Shown here: positions 31,843-41,490 of the stretch, in pieces
How the letters are laid out: each line of letters starts with the position of its first letter
Numbering within the stretch: the first letter of the stretch is position 1
Assembly: GCA_036398095.1 (NCBI GenBank)
Contig: DASWHR010000049.1
Coordinates: forward strand, 1-64,000
Source of the DNA: DASWHR01 sp036398095
GTDB lineage: Bacteria; Actinomycetota; AC-67
Reading direction: 5' to 3'
DNA: 64,000 nucleotides
The notes under the pieces: model-generated
What the model saw: only the letters and a program-made list of their open reading frames with translations
Told to the model about the DNA's origin: nothing
Database searches by the model: none
Program-made: the position numbers and the translations under genes

Positions 31843-34758
31843 ATGAATCGCCGGAAGGCCGCCGTGGTCCTCGTTCTGGGGGGCCTGTTTGCATCGATTC
31901 TTGCTGCAGTCCAGCCTGCTCTTGCTCTGCAGTGCATCGAGGATTGCGTACCTGACCCACCTCCGCCGCCGGAGCCGCCGCCGAGTTGCACCTTTCCCGT
32001 CGGCTCGGCCGTCGTTTCGGTCTGGGGGACCGTTCGTGATGCGCGAGGTGCTCCTATCGTCGGGGCGAAGGTGTATGGATCATGCACGAAGGTGACCACC
32101 GGGCAGACGGGAGCTTACGCAATCACGCTCTTGAGAAACGAGCCCGGTCAGGTGCTTACAGCCACCCATTCGCTGTATCAGCATCAAACGACCGCCGAGT
32201 TCGCGGTGCCGCTTCCGGACACCAGCACACAGGACTTCACTCTCCGAAATCTGACAAAGGCGTCGGCGTCGCCGGAGGCCTTCAACACGCTGGATGAATG
32301 GGTCACGTTCTACATCAATACGACGGTTTCCTATGCTGGCTCGATGGTCCAGGTCGAGTTGTTCGACGGCACGCTGCTGCCGGCTTCGTACGTACTCGAC
32401 TACACGGTTCCCGACGGCTGGTCCCGCTGGATGGTGGTCTGGCAGCCTCCCTCGGATCTTCCCGAGAAGCTCCACACGTTTCACGCCTGCGCAGTCGATA
32501 TCGCGGCACCTCGTCCCTGCACGGGAACCCAGACGTCGGCGCTGCTCTCCCAGGTCTGGTCAGAGGCGTTCGCGTATGATCTCACACCACCAACAATCAC
32601 CAACCTGATTCCATACGACGGCGGCAATGCGGGATCACAAATGCAACCCCTCTTCGCGACGATTAGAGACACCTCCGGATCTGGGGTCCAGATCAGCTCG
32701 ATTGCCTTCACGCTGCTCGACTCGACTTCTGGGTCTACTAGTCAATTCGCGGGTGCCGCGATTTCCTATGATTCAGGTACAGCGATTGCCAAGACGAACG
32801 CGACCCCGTTGATTGCCGGACACATATACCGCTTGACGGTTACCGCCGCCGATCTTGCGGGAAATACGATCTCGGTCTCACACAGAGACGTTGATGTCGG
32901 TGGAGGATTCCTCGCGATAACCTTCTCGGGGGCGTCGTCCTCTGCAGCCATCCCAGCTTCCCCTTGCACGGTGTCTTCATCCGTCGGACCGGATGGACAA
33001 CGCGAAACCATTTGCCGCGACGTCCCGCTGCATGTTGCCGCAACGACTGCAACTCTTTCGGGAACCCGAAAGATCGGCGAAGCAGCGGTGATTCAGACTG
33101 TTCAACTGAGCACAGCTGTTTTTCGAACGACGATCGATGGGACAACCGTAACCGTCCCAGCACCGATCCCAGATGATCCAACATGGCAGGCGCAATCGGC
33201 ACCCATGCGCTTCGAGATCGCCAGCGCGACGTCGTCCAGTGCCTCTTATGAAGTGCCGCAAGTCAATTACCGACTGGGCACCCTCATGGGGAAGGTGCCA
33301 GCCGCGTGGTCGTCAGCTACCTTACTGATGACACCGGTTGCTACGGTCGCTGCAACCCCAGTGTGTGCCGATCCGACTCAAAGCGAAAACTGCTTCGTTG
33401 ACCCTGTGCTTTCAGTTCCGTGGCGGGTTTGGGATCCCCCGGCTCTTCCCGATCACAATGAAGTGTGCGATCAGGCGATAAGCCATACGGTTCAGTACTT
33501 GATTACACCAGGCGTTTCCCACACGGTCCGCCTCCACGTGGACCGTGCCAAGCTCATCCCGACAAGCCTGTCCCTAAAGTATCAGGTGGGGGTGACGGGT
33601 TCGCCGCAGACTCTCACGCAAGCCGGAACTGAAGCATCGGACTATTTTTTCACCATTCCGAGTGGGGCGCTCATATCGGGCCAGGATGTGAGGTACGCAT
33701 TCGTAGCCAGCGGCGTCTTCAGCAACCCAGACTGTCAATCGGTCACTGGTGCTGTCGCCCCTGGATCTCATAGCTTCGTCTCAGGCGTTGCGACTCAGGC
33801 GAACAAGGACGATGTCAAGAAGTTCGCTTCTGATTCCCTATTCACGACTGCTGAACAGCCCGGTCGGAACATCGAAATGCCGGGGCAGACTCTGTGCGAT
33901 TTAGGCGACTTTGAATCACCCACCCCGTGTGACCTCTATCCTGTCCATGTGTTTGAGGGATCAGGGCCAACGGGAGGGGCGCCTGAATCCGGAACCCTTG
34001 AGGCCTCGGCAACCGCGGGAACAGGCACGCGATGTGTGATGACGGAAACGAATGGCCCAACGTGGAGAGACTTCCCGTACAAGTTGGAAGACTCCTCAGG
34101 CTTTTTCAGCACGGCTCAGACACTACAACGTGAGGATCTATCGAGCTCCTATAACTCCGTCTTTCAGTCGACGTACGCCGACACCAACTGGATCAATGGA
34201 AGTCCAACCGCGATAGGTGAAGCTGAGGCCGGCTTCTATCTGCACAACGTAGGTGGAACTCTGCCCATACGGGTTGATCTCGAGTGGGAACTTCGGGGAA
34301 CGATGGAATCGTATGTTGGACCGCGGACCTGCTCTACCATCTTCACCAGATACGTTTGCTATCTGCAGCAAGCTGATTCAGAGGCCTCACGCACCGTGGC
34401 GGGCCTGATTCGAACACTCCCCAGCAAGAACGTTGTCTACAAACAAACGCTCAAACCCGAACTCGTTGTTGCCTCCCATCTATCCGAGCTTTTTCCTGAC
34501 TACAAGCAGGAAAACCCATCCGCGAACGGTCCGTGGACGGTTGCTCGCATCAACTTTCCGTTCGGTGCGGTGTATACGTTTGCGGCGCTTGTGCGAAATC
34601 GGGCTCATGGGGAGGTCACAGCCGGAACACGGGCCTATGGCCTCGCGGATCACGAGAACCCACAGACGGACTGGCGCCTTCGTAGCAGCAGGCTCGTCCT
34701 AACTGCATTGGATGGGTTCAAGTGGGTTCAGTGCCTGGGTGGGGTGATTGAGCCGTGA
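31843..34758 (+). CDS. Large exported surface protein with Ig-like domains
   Basis: A 971-residue protein with a signal peptide (1-28), a proline-rich linker with two cysteines (about 30-50), a carboxypeptidase-regulatory-like beta domain (about 55-115, VWGTVRDARGAPIVGAKVYG), and a bacterial Ig-like unit (about 245-355, DLTPPTITNLIPYDGG to YRLTVTAADLAGNT). Long beta-rich regions without recognised family follow. No LPXTG motif or C-terminal membrane anchor is seen. Codon use is less GC-biased than in the housekeeping genes, which suggests horizontal transfer. It overlaps the next gene (GTGA). Confidence 0.72.
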   Translation: MNRRKAAVVLVLGGLFASILAAVQPALALQCIEDCVPDPPPPPEPPPSCTFPVGSAVVSVWGTVRDARGAPIVGAKVYGSCTKVTTGQTGAYAITLLRNEPGQVLTATHSLYQHQTTAEFAVPLPDTSTQDFTLRNLTKASASPEAFNTLDEWVTFYINTTVSYAGSMVQVELFDGTLLPASYVLDYTVPDGWSRWMVVWQPPSDLPEKLHTFHACAVDIAAPRPCTGTQTSALLSQVWSEAFAYDLTPPTITNLIPYDGGNAGSQMQPLFATIRDTSGSGVQISSIAFTLLDSTSGSTSQFAGAAISYDSGTAIAKTNATPLIAGHIYRLTVTAADLAGNTISVSHRDVDVGGGFLAITFSGASSSAAIPASPCTVSSSVGPDGQRETICRDVPLHVAATTATLSGTRKIGEAAVIQTVQLSTAVFRTTIDGTTVTVPAPIPDDPTWQAQSAPMRFEIASATSSSASYEVPQVNYRLGTLMGKVPAAWSSATLLMTPVATVAATPVCADPTQSENCFVDPVLSVPWRVWDPPALPDHNEVCDQAISHTVQYLITPGVSHTVRLHVDRAKLIPTSLSLKYQVGVTGSPQTLTQAGTEASDYFFTIPSGALISGQDVRYAFVASGVFSNPDCQSVTGAVAPGSHSFVSGVATQANKDDVKKFASDSLFTTAEQPGRNIEMPGQTLCDLGDFESPTPCDLYPVHVFEGSGPTGGAPESGTLEASATAGTGTRCVMTETNGPTWRDFPYKLEDSSGFFSTAQTLQREDLSSSYNSVFQSTYADTNWINGSPTAIGEAEAGFYLHNVGGTLPIRVDLEWELRGTMESYVGPRTCSTIFTRYVCYLQQADSEASRTVAGLIRTLPSKNVVYKQTLKPELVVASHLSELFPDYKQENPSANGPWTVARINFPFGAVYTFAALVRNRAHGEVTAGTRAYGLADHENPQTDWRLRSSRLVLTALDGFKWVQCLGGVIEP

Positions 34759-35519
34759 TTCACAGGTTGATCGTGGCCGTTGCATGGATGCTGGCGGCTT
34801 GCCTCGGCGGGCGAGTTGCTGCGGACACCGAGCTGAGCGGCTTCTACGTCACCACCACGCTGCAGCATGATTGGACGTATGAGATTGCCTGCGCCGAGGC
34901 TTCTACAAGTTCACGGTCGAATTACTTCCTCGTTGCAACATTGCTCGGTCCGAGCGGCGACATGCAGGCCCATCTGTTTTCTGCATCGACTGGGGTGTCA
35001 GAGCTCGGAGTGAGCGCAGGAGTGAATGAGGTCTTCGTTGAAGGAGTACTGCAGAGCCAGGGACGCTCAGAAGGCCGTAAGTCAATAAACGGTGTCGTTG
35101 CCGAGGACGGGTCGACTCTTCGCGTGGGATGGGCTTCCTGGGGCGGCACGCAAGAGTGTGATATCCGCGTCAATGGGACCCGCCTCTTCGGTCGTCCTCT
35201 TGCGCATAACGCTGCTGGGGCTCTTCGAACCTCCGAAGGAAGCGGAGGTGTCGGCGTCGCCGCAATGTATGCGCCTGGCGTTGGCGTTGCTCTCGACAGA
35301 GAGCAACGAATCGCCTACCGAAGCGGTTACCTTGCTGCAATGTCTGTTCTCGATTACGGCAACCTATCTGCAAGGGGGGAAGGGGAAACCATCGAGTCGC
35401 AGGGACATTCCCCCCACATCCTGATCGCAAGACAGCTTCATGGTGACTGGCATTTTGGTGCCACGGGCTTCAGCAATGGGCAATTTCCATGGCTGTGGTA
35501 TCTGCTGTTTCCGGCCTGA
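34755..35519 (+). CDS. Exported protein of the surface operon, unknown
   Basis: A 254-residue protein starting at GTG 34755, overlapping the preceding stop. It begins with a signal peptide (MIHRLIVAVAWMLAACLGGRVAA); the LAAC could be read as a lipobox, but an ordinary signal peptide fits equally. The rest is beta-rich with few conserved-looking motifs. Tight coupling to the 971-residue protein suggests joint export or assembly. Confidence 0.65.
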   Translation: MIHRLIVAVAWMLAACLGGRVAADTELSGFYVTTTLQHDWTYEIACAEASTSSRSNYFLVATLLGPSGDMQAHLFSASTGVSELGVSAGVNEVFVEGVLQSQGRSEGRKSINGVVAEDGSTLRVGWASWGGTQECDIRVNGTRLFGRPLAHNAAGALRTSEGSGGVGVAAMYAPGVGVALDREQRIAYRSGYLAAMSVLDYGNLSARGEGETIESQGHSPHILIARQLHGDWHFGATGFSNGQFPWLWYLLFPA

Positions 35520-35534
35520 GGTAGCCGCGACACG

Positions 35535-35711
35535 ATGCACCGATCTGATCTGGATTTCTTGATTGCAATTGGCGCGCTCTGTTTTTGGCTCGTGCTGGTA
35601 AACCGTATGGCGCAGACCCTCCGGCGGCGGGGCCATTCCTTTTGGCGAACGGTATTCCTGATCCACTTCTTCCCCTTTGGCCGTCGGAAACGACCGCGAC
35701 GCCGAAAATAG
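35535..35711 (+). CDS. Small membrane protein with a basic C-terminus
   Basis: A 58-residue frame beginning MHRSDLDFLIAIGALCFWLV, with one or two short membrane helices (about 7-22 and 38-48) and an arginine/lysine-rich end (GRRKRPRRRK). It starts 15 bases after the previous stop in the same direction, so it is probably the third gene of the surface operon. There is no strong ribosome-binding site, so the call is moderate. Confidence 0.5.
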   Translation: MHRSDLDFLIAIGALCFWLVLVNRMAQTLRRRGHSFWRTVFLIHFFPFGRRKRPRRRK

Positions 35712-35821
35712 CCGTTGGGCACGCGAACCCCGCAATCACCTTGCAGGTCTACTCGCACGTCCTCAGCGACATGGGACGTGGCGCCGCCGACGTGGCAGCA
35801 CGAATCGCAGGGACTATTTGA
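35707..35821 (+). pseudogene. C-terminal fragment of a tyrosine recombinase
   Basis: The translation VGHANPAITLQVYSHVLSDM followed by about 15 residues is the last helix region of a phage-type integrase, including the active-site tyrosine (VYSH) and the histidine of the GHANP motif. The N-terminal and core domains are missing. The frame upstream to 35585 does not continue the family. It is a remnant of an older integration event inside the island. Confidence 0.75.
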
Positions 35822-36017
35822 ATAGCTGTGCGAACGCGACGCCAGTAAGAACCACGGTCAGCGTGAAGAGTCCCCACGTGAGTCTCACCACAGCTCGCGT
35901 CGCTTTGGTTGCCTCGTCGTAGCTCCTCAGAAGTCGGCGCGTCATCTCCGCAGATCCAGCCAACGACTCGGACCCGGACCAGTCCCTCACATGCTGGACG
36001 AGTTCCTCCTCCGTCAT
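35814..36017 (-). CDS. Small membrane protein, unknown
   Basis: A 67-residue frame from ATG 36017 (MTEEELVQHVRDWSGSES) with a helical N-terminal part and one C-terminal membrane helix (about 44-64, VRLTWGLFTLTVVLTGVAFA). It overlaps the recombinase fragment on the other strand by 8 bases. A probable IS end lies directly upstream of its ATG, so its original promoter may be lost. No family recognised. Confidence 0.45.
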   Translation of the reverse strand: MTEEELVQHVRDWSGSESLAGSAEMTRRLLRSYDEATKATRAVVRLTWGLFTLTVVLTGVAFAQLFK

Positions 36018-36072
36018 TGTGGGCGATCGGCAAAAGTGCAGAGAGTTTCTCACCAATAGTGCAGAGGTCTGA
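36018..36072. mobile_element. Possible terminal region of an IS21-type element
   Basis: The gap between the small membrane gene and istB contains AGTGCAGAG twice, 21 bases apart (around 36034-36042 and 36057-36065), after TGTGGGCGATCGGC. IS21-family ends carry short repeated motifs like this. The opposite end was not found, so the element is incomplete. Confidence 0.35.
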
Positions 36073-36840
36073 TCAGAGCATAGGCGCCTCCTCTTTGCGA
36101 AGGCGATTCGGCCTTGCCCGGCGCGTTTTGTCCGGCGGCGGCGCCGCGAGGCTTGGAGATCGGTTGTGCGGGCCTATCAGATCCGAGCGCTGGGAATCCT
36201 GCGGATCGTTTTCTCGGCGTTCGCGTTCGAGCGTGGCGTCGTGGGCGCGCATCCGGTAGCTGTTGCCGCGTACGTTGAGCACGGTTGCGTGGTGCAAGAG
36301 ACGGTCCAGGATCGCAGCGGCGACGACGGTGTCGGAGAAGACTTGGCCCCATTCGGCGAAACCGCGGTTGGATGTGAGCACGATCGAGCCGCGTTCGTAG
36401 CGGCGGGAGACGACTTCGAAGAACCAGTGCGCGGAGGCTTGGTCCATCGGCAGGTAGCCGACTTCGTCGACGACGAGCACGCTGGGGCCGGTGTAGGTGC
36501 GGATCTTGGAGCGGACGGTGCCGTCCAGATGCGCGAAGGCGAGTGAGCGGACGAGGTCTTGCGCGGAGGTGAAGAACGTCCGATAGCCCGCTTCGGTCGC
36601 GGCGATACCGAGCGCGATCGCCAGATGCGTCTTACGGACGCCGGGTGGGCCGAGCAGCAGCACGTTGCGTCGCTCTTCGACGAACCGCAGCGTCGAAAGC
36701 TCGGAGATGACCGCGGGATCGATCGACGGCTGGAACGACAGGTCGAACTCGGCGGGGGTCTTTCGTAGCGGATAGTGCGCGAACCGCAGCCGGCCGGCGA
36801 GCTTGCGTGCAGCGGTGACGCGAACCTCTTCAGCGAGCAA
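36073..36840 (-). pseudogene. IstB-like ATPase of an IS21 element, degenerate
   Basis: The product matches IstB, the helper ATPase of IS21 transposition: RFVEERRNVLLLGPPG, LVVDEVGYLPMD (Walker B), VLTSNRGFAEWGQVF and the arginine finger AAAILDRLLHHA. Three defects suggest it is dead. The Walker A reads GPPGVRKT, with Arg in place of the glycine before Lys. The frame stays open upstream but offers no proper start other than TTG at 36840. The istA transposase is absent. The C-terminus carries about 50 unrelated residues. Confidence 0.8.
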
Positions 36841-36985
36841 CGCCTCGAGGACCTCGGTCGTCGATGCGCGCGTGTTATCGAGATGCGCGGCGAGGTTCTC
36901 CGCTGCGGTCGTCCTCCAGAACCTCTTCGCGGCGCTCGATAAGCGCGCGGCTGATCAAAAGAAGAATAACCTGGAATAGGACAAA

Positions 36986-37162
36986 TCAGGCAGCCGGCTG
37001 CTCTAGGGCTGTCACTCGAGCGGCTAGTTCATCAACTCGCTCAATCGTGGGATCGAGTTTGTTTTCGACGCGGCCGACCGATGCTTTAACGTCGTCCAGT
37101 CGCTCTTCAACGTGATTGAAGCGTGCGTCATTAGCGCCAAGACAACGGACCGCCACGGCCAT
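36986..37162 (-). CDS. Small coiled-coil protein, doubtful
   Basis: A 58-residue frame whose product (ARFNHVEERLDDVKASVGRVENKLDPTIERVDELAARVTALE) has clear heptad spacing and would form a coiled coil. The start is uncertain; 37162 is the first ATG that leaves only the coiled part. Many integrated elements carry such small proteins. No family recognised. Confidence 0.35.
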   Translation of the reverse strand: MAVAVRCLGANDARFNHVEERLDDVKASVGRVENKLDPTIERVDELAARVTALEQPAA

Positions 37163-37330
37163 CGTGATATTGAATGAAACGAAAGAGCCATGATTCAAGT
37201 ACAAAGCAAAGTGCTGACTTTGGCAAGCGAACAATGATGCGTCCTAGCCGAACAGCTTTGGCCTTAGGTGCTCGCGCAGGCTCGAAAAATCGGAGCGGCT
37301 AGTTGCCGGGTCCCTGTCATACTTAAAGAG

Positions 37331-38836
37331 ATGAGTGCGACGGAAAGCTCGCAGAGCACGCCGACGGTCGTCCCCCGACTGAGCGGGTCGACGCCGACGG
37401 AGCGCTATCTCCAAGACATTTGCGATAAGAGTTTCCTGTCGCTATGGAGTCATGCGCGGCCTCACCGCGACCAGGGTGGAGGCAAAGAGCTCTGTGATCT
37501 CTTGGTCGTGGCCGGCGAGGACGTCATCATCTTTTCGGATAAGCACTGCACGCTAACTGAGCACCCACAGCTTGATGTTGCCTGGCGCCGGTGGATGAAA
37601 GCCGCCGTTAGCGATGGTGCCAGGCAGGCGTGGGGCGCTGAACGTTGGCTTAAACAGTATCCGGATCGTGTCTTTGTCGATGAGCAGTGTCAGGTCCCGT
37701 TTCCGTTTGCGTTGCCGTCGCCGGAAACGGCGCGTTATCACCTTGTCGTGGTGGTTCATGGCATCGCTTCCGCATGCCAATATGTCCTCGGCGGCAGCGG
37801 TAGCTTGACGCTGGATTCTGGCGTCGAGGGTCTCGCCAATCACGATCAGCCGTTCGTCATCGGGGATCTCGATCCGCAGAGGACCTTCGTCCACGTTTTC
37901 GATGACGCTTCGCTGGAATTCGTCATGCGCACGGTCAACACCACACCGGATTTCCTTGCCTATCTACGGGCCAAGGAGGGGCTTTTGCGCGGGCCGCGTC
38001 GGATTGCAGCCGCCGGCGAAGAGGAACTCCTTGCCTTTTATTTGGGCAAGATCGATGAGTCAGAACAGCACGCCTTCATTCTGCCCGACGGGCCGGATGC
38101 CATCCTGATTCCGGAAGGTCATTGGGCCGATTATGCCACCAGCCCCGAACGGCGGGCGCAACTCAAGGCCGACAAGGTTTCGTATTTCTGGGATGCCTTG
38201 ATCAACAGGTTCGCTCGTCATGCGCTCAAGGGAACGCAGCATTACGCCACTGAACCAGCACTCAACTCGACTGAAATCGTGTTGCGCTTTATGGCCTCCG
38301 AACCGCGCTTGCGGCGGCGCATGCTGGCGACAGGCCTGCTGGACGCGGTCCACAACACCCAGTCGAGGCAGAGGCGCCACCGGGTGATCATGCCCACCCG
38401 ACCCGGCGAACCGCTGTACTTCTTCGTCATGTTTCCCTGGTGGGACGAGAAGACTGAGGACGAGAATCGCGAAGTTCGGAGAAACTACGTGAGTTATTGT
38501 CTCCGCGTCGCAAAGCTGATGAATCCAGATGTGGTCGATTTCATCGGCATCGCGACGGAGTCGGGAGAGCCGAGCCGGGGACGTACCGAGGACGCCGTGT
38601 ACCTGGATGCGCGCGAGTGGTCTGCGGAAGCCGATGTAGACGCGGCCGAGTTGCAAATTGAACTTGGGATTCTGGTAAAGACGTCGATGAGCAAAGGGAC
38701 CTACAGCGAATACCCGACCGTAGCCTCCCCGGACGATCTGCCGCTGATGAGCGGCAAGCCGACGCTCAAGCAGCCGCGCAACAGCCGCTGCGCTTGCGGC
38801 AGCGGTAAGAAGTTCAAGAAATGCCATGGGCAATAG
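37331..38836 (+). CDS. SEC-C motif protein with a nuclease-like N-terminus
   Basis: A 501-residue protein from ATG 37331 (AAAGAG close upstream). The last 20 residues, RCACGSGKKFKKCHG, are a SEC-C zinc-binding motif. Residues about 40-70 read GGGKELCDLLVVAGEDVIIFSDKHC, an Asp followed by a beta strand ending in Asp-Lys, as in some restriction-endonuclease-like folds. The middle has no known motif. It lies in an accessory island and may be a defence or nucleic-acid enzyme. Only the SEC-C call is firm. Confidence 0.7.
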   Translation: MSATESSQSTPTVVPRLSGSTPTERYLQDICDKSFLSLWSHARPHRDQGGGKELCDLLVVAGEDVIIFSDKHCTLTEHPQLDVAWRRWMKAAVSDGARQAWGAERWLKQYPDRVFVDEQCQVPFPFALPSPETARYHLVVVVHGIASACQYVLGGSGSLTLDSGVEGLANHDQPFVIGDLDPQRTFVHVFDDASLEFVMRTVNTTPDFLAYLRAKEGLLRGPRRIAAAGEEELLAFYLGKIDESEQHAFILPDGPDAILIPEGHWADYATSPERRAQLKADKVSYFWDALINRFARHALKGTQHYATEPALNSTEIVLRFMASEPRLRRRMLATGLLDAVHNTQSRQRRHRVIMPTRPGEPLYFFVMFPWWDEKTEDENREVRRNYVSYCLRVAKLMNPDVVDFIGIATESGEPSRGRTEDAVYLDAREWSAEADVDAAELQIELGILVKTSMSKGTYSEYPTVASPDDLPLMSGKPTLKQPRNSRCACGSGKKFKKCHGQ

Positions 38837-39053
38837 CGAGGAGATCGCCGCCGGCGTCGGCCTGATCCCACGGGGCAACTGTGGTGATGAAATCTTGAGC
38901 GAGGTCCTCATCTTCGGGAATGAGGATGTCTCGGTCGCCCTCGTGGCGGCATGGCGCACTAACTTCAACCGGATCGTGTGCGTAGACGATATCCTAACCG
39001 GTTTCGATTCCTCGAGTAACGCCTCTCGAGGAAGAACAAGAGAGAGCGAGGGG

Positions 39054-39656
39054 TTACCGCTTCGCGTCGTTTTCATGCTTTTCTCGGTCCTCGGCGAGGG
39101 CGCGCCAAAGACGACTTGGGAACTCCTCGCCGTTGTAGTCAATCTTCGGGACATCGCGATGAGGGGCTGCATACACCGAACGCCTCAGTTCGACCAGCGC
39201 GTGTTCCACGCTCCTCACCGCCGTCGCTCGTTCTTCTTCGGTCTTGGTCGGCGGCAATCGTCCGGTTCCTCTTTCGGGGCTTTCTGCCATCACAATGAAT
39301 GGCCACATGTCGTCATCGATCCGCTCGGCGGCGGACCGCACTTCTGGATCAGGGTGGCCGAAGCGCGCGCGTCGCACACGACGTAGGAGATCCTCCTCCC
39401 ACTTCGTCTCGATGATTCGTTGAACTCGGGCGGTCTCGTCGGAGTTCTTTGTGCCGGCGATCGCCGATGCCCGTAGGGATCGGATGAGGAGATCTAAGTC
39501 CACTGCGAGATCGACGGTCTCAGCATGGAGCTCCCGCACGAACGCACGACGCTCCTCGCGTACTTTGGTTTTGGTCTGAAAGCGAAGCAAGAGATAGTTG
39601 CCGACGAGAGCCAGAGTGGCTGCGATCGTGGCCGCCGCGAGCGTCTCCAAGAACAT
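39054..39656 (-). CDS. Membrane-anchored helical protein, unknown
   Basis: A 200-residue protein with one N-terminal membrane helix (about 4-25, LAAATIAATLALVGNYLLL) followed by a charged, helical cytoplasmic domain. No motif recognised. It lies between the SEC-C gene and the serine recombinase, facing the opposite way. An overlapping frame on the plus strand (38826-39386) was not accepted. Confidence 0.55.
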   Translation of the reverse strand: MFLETLAAATIAATLALVGNYLLLRFQTKTKVREERRAFVRELHAETVDLAVDLDLLIRSLRASAIAGTKNSDETARVQRIIETKWEEDLLRRVRRARFGHPDPEVRSAAERIDDDMWPFIVMAESPERGTGRLPPTKTEEERATAVRSVEHALVELRRSVYAAPHRDVPKIDYNGEEFPSRLWRALAEDREKHENDAKR

Positions 39657-39829
39657 GACTCTCCTTATGCCGACAGGTCGAGGTCAGTTGGCTGCTGTGT
39701 AATCACCCCAACCGTATGTGGCCCGGACAGCTCGAAGCACTGGAGCGCTCGAAGAGTCACCGACACTCGTAACGTCGACGACCCTCGAACGCGCGTTCGA
39801 TTATATCAGGCGCCCGCCATATAAAGAAG

Positions 39830-41434
39830 GTGTGCACCTGTCCCGAAGATGTCGGCGGTGTCGGTTACGTTAGCGAGCGGGGATCAGGTTGCGGTGATCC
39901 GAACAGTCGTTCGCGATATCTTATCATCGTTCATAAGGTTGATCGACTCGCCAGAAACCGTTTCGACGACGTAACTATCAACCTGGCGCTCAAGCAGGCG
40001 GGCGTCACGCTCGTGTCGGTGACGGAGAACATCGACGAGACTCCGTCGGGCCTTCTTCTGCACGGCATCATGAGTTCGATCGCTGAGTTCTACTCTCGGA
40101 ACCTGGCGACTGAAGTCGTGAAGGGCATGAACCAGAAAGCAAAGAACGGCGGCACCATCGGTTTGGCTCCAATCGGCTACTGCAACGTCCGGCGGATCGT
40201 CAACGGACGAGAAGAACGAGCCGTTGAAGTCGACGAAGAGCGGGCACCGCTCATTCGATGGGCCTTCGAGCAGTACGCCACCGGCGAATGGACCCTGCGC
40301 GGATTACTCGCTGAGCTAACGGCCCGCGGCCTAACGACGCGGCCTGGACCAAACCGTCCATCGAGACCCGTGACGCTATCTCGATTCAACAACCTGCTCC
40401 GGAGCGTGTACTACATCGGCCAGATCAGCTACCGCGGAGCTGTCTACGAGGGCAGACATCAAGCGCTTATCGACCGAGCGACCTTCGAAGAGGTTCAGCG
40501 CGTTCTCGAATCCCACAACGCTATCACCGGACTGAAGCAGCGGACCCATAACCACTACCTCAAAGGAACCGTGTTCTGCGGGGAGTGTCATTCACGGCTG
40601 TCCCTGATGTACGTCACCAACCGCTACGGCACCCGCTACCCTTATTTTTTCTGCCTCGGGAAACAGTCGGGACGCACGCAATGTTCTCAGCCAGTTATCC
40701 GAATCGACCGCGTCGAAGAGAAGGTGGAAGAGGAATACCGCAAGGTCCAGATGGCTCCCGAGTTTGCTGGGACCGTCCGAAGCTTCGTCCAAGCCGCCAT
40801 CGAGCAACAGCGGGCTGAAGCCGAAGCCGTTGCCCAGAAACAGCTCCTGCGGCGGGAACGGCTCCAGAACGAACGCGAGAAACTGCTGCAAGCCCACTAC
40901 GCGGAAGCGATTCCGATCCAGCTTCTGAAGAAGGAGCAGGGACGCATCCAACGAGAGTTGGACGAGGTCGAGCGGCTGCTGGCCGCCTCGCAGCTCGAGG
41001 TCGAAAAGATCGAGGAGAACCTGGCCCGGACACTCAAGCTACTGTCCGATTGCCGGCGGGCCTACCGCGAGGCCGATTCGAAGACCAAGCGATTGTTCAA
41101 CCAGGCGTTCTTCGACTGGATCCGGATCGACGAGGACTACACGACCGAGGCCCAATTGGCCGAACCCTTCCGGACCTTGAAGGGGCAGGAGCTGGCCAAG
41201 GTCATGGCCTCAGCGGGCGCCACAGGGCCGAAAACGGCCGTCTACCACCGGGCTCGGCTTCGGCCGGCGGCCGACTGGGGACTGGAAACGGCAAACCCAC
41301 CCCTGATTTCTCTTGGGATGGGTTTTAGTGACGTTGGTCTGGTGCGGGTGAGAGGACTTGAACCTCCACGTCCTTGCGGACACATGGCCCTCAACCATGC
41401 CTGTCTACCAATTTCAGCACACCCGCTCAGGTGA
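39830..41434 (+). pseudogene. Large serine recombinase, N-terminally truncated
   Basis: From about base 39905 the product is a serine integrase: VHKVDRLARNRFDDVTINLAL, TENIDETPSGLLLHGIMSSIAEFYSRNLA, a recombinase domain, a zinc ribbon (CGECH, C-LG, C-S) and a long coiled coil. The first 60 or so residues, including the catalytic serine (YxRVS-type motif), are missing; the N-terminal 25 residues shown are unrelated. The frame continues to 41434 through the tRNA-Leu gene on the other strand, with LVRVRGLEPPRP being the translation of tRNA sequence. Integration at this tRNA is the likely origin. Recombination activity is unlikely without the serine. Confidence 0.85.
41343..41426 (-). tRNA. tRNA-Leu (anticodon GAG)
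   Basis: The minus-strand sequence folds as a leucine tRNA: acceptor stem GCGGGTG with CACCCGC, a D arm with AATTGGTAGAC, an anticodon stem CATGG/CCATG around the loop TTGAGGG, a long variable arm, and a T arm with GTTCAAGTC. Position 34-36 reads GAG, decoding CUC/CUU. CCA is encoded (41340-41342). Its 3' end faces the accessory island and overlaps the end of the serine recombinase frame. Confidence 0.95.
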
Positions 41435-41490
41435 TGCAGACGGGAATGGTAGCACCAGCGACCTGGGGCGTCCCCTGCTTCGGGACCCTC

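Noticed and set aside
38060..39172. 370-residue minus-strand frame
   Set aside because: It lies opposite the SEC-C gene and has a low-complexity, proline- and arginine-rich product.
38826..39386. Plus-strand frame after the SEC-C gene
   Set aside because: Most of it is the complement of the gene at 39054 and its product shows no fold-like pattern; it would overlap the SEC-C stop.
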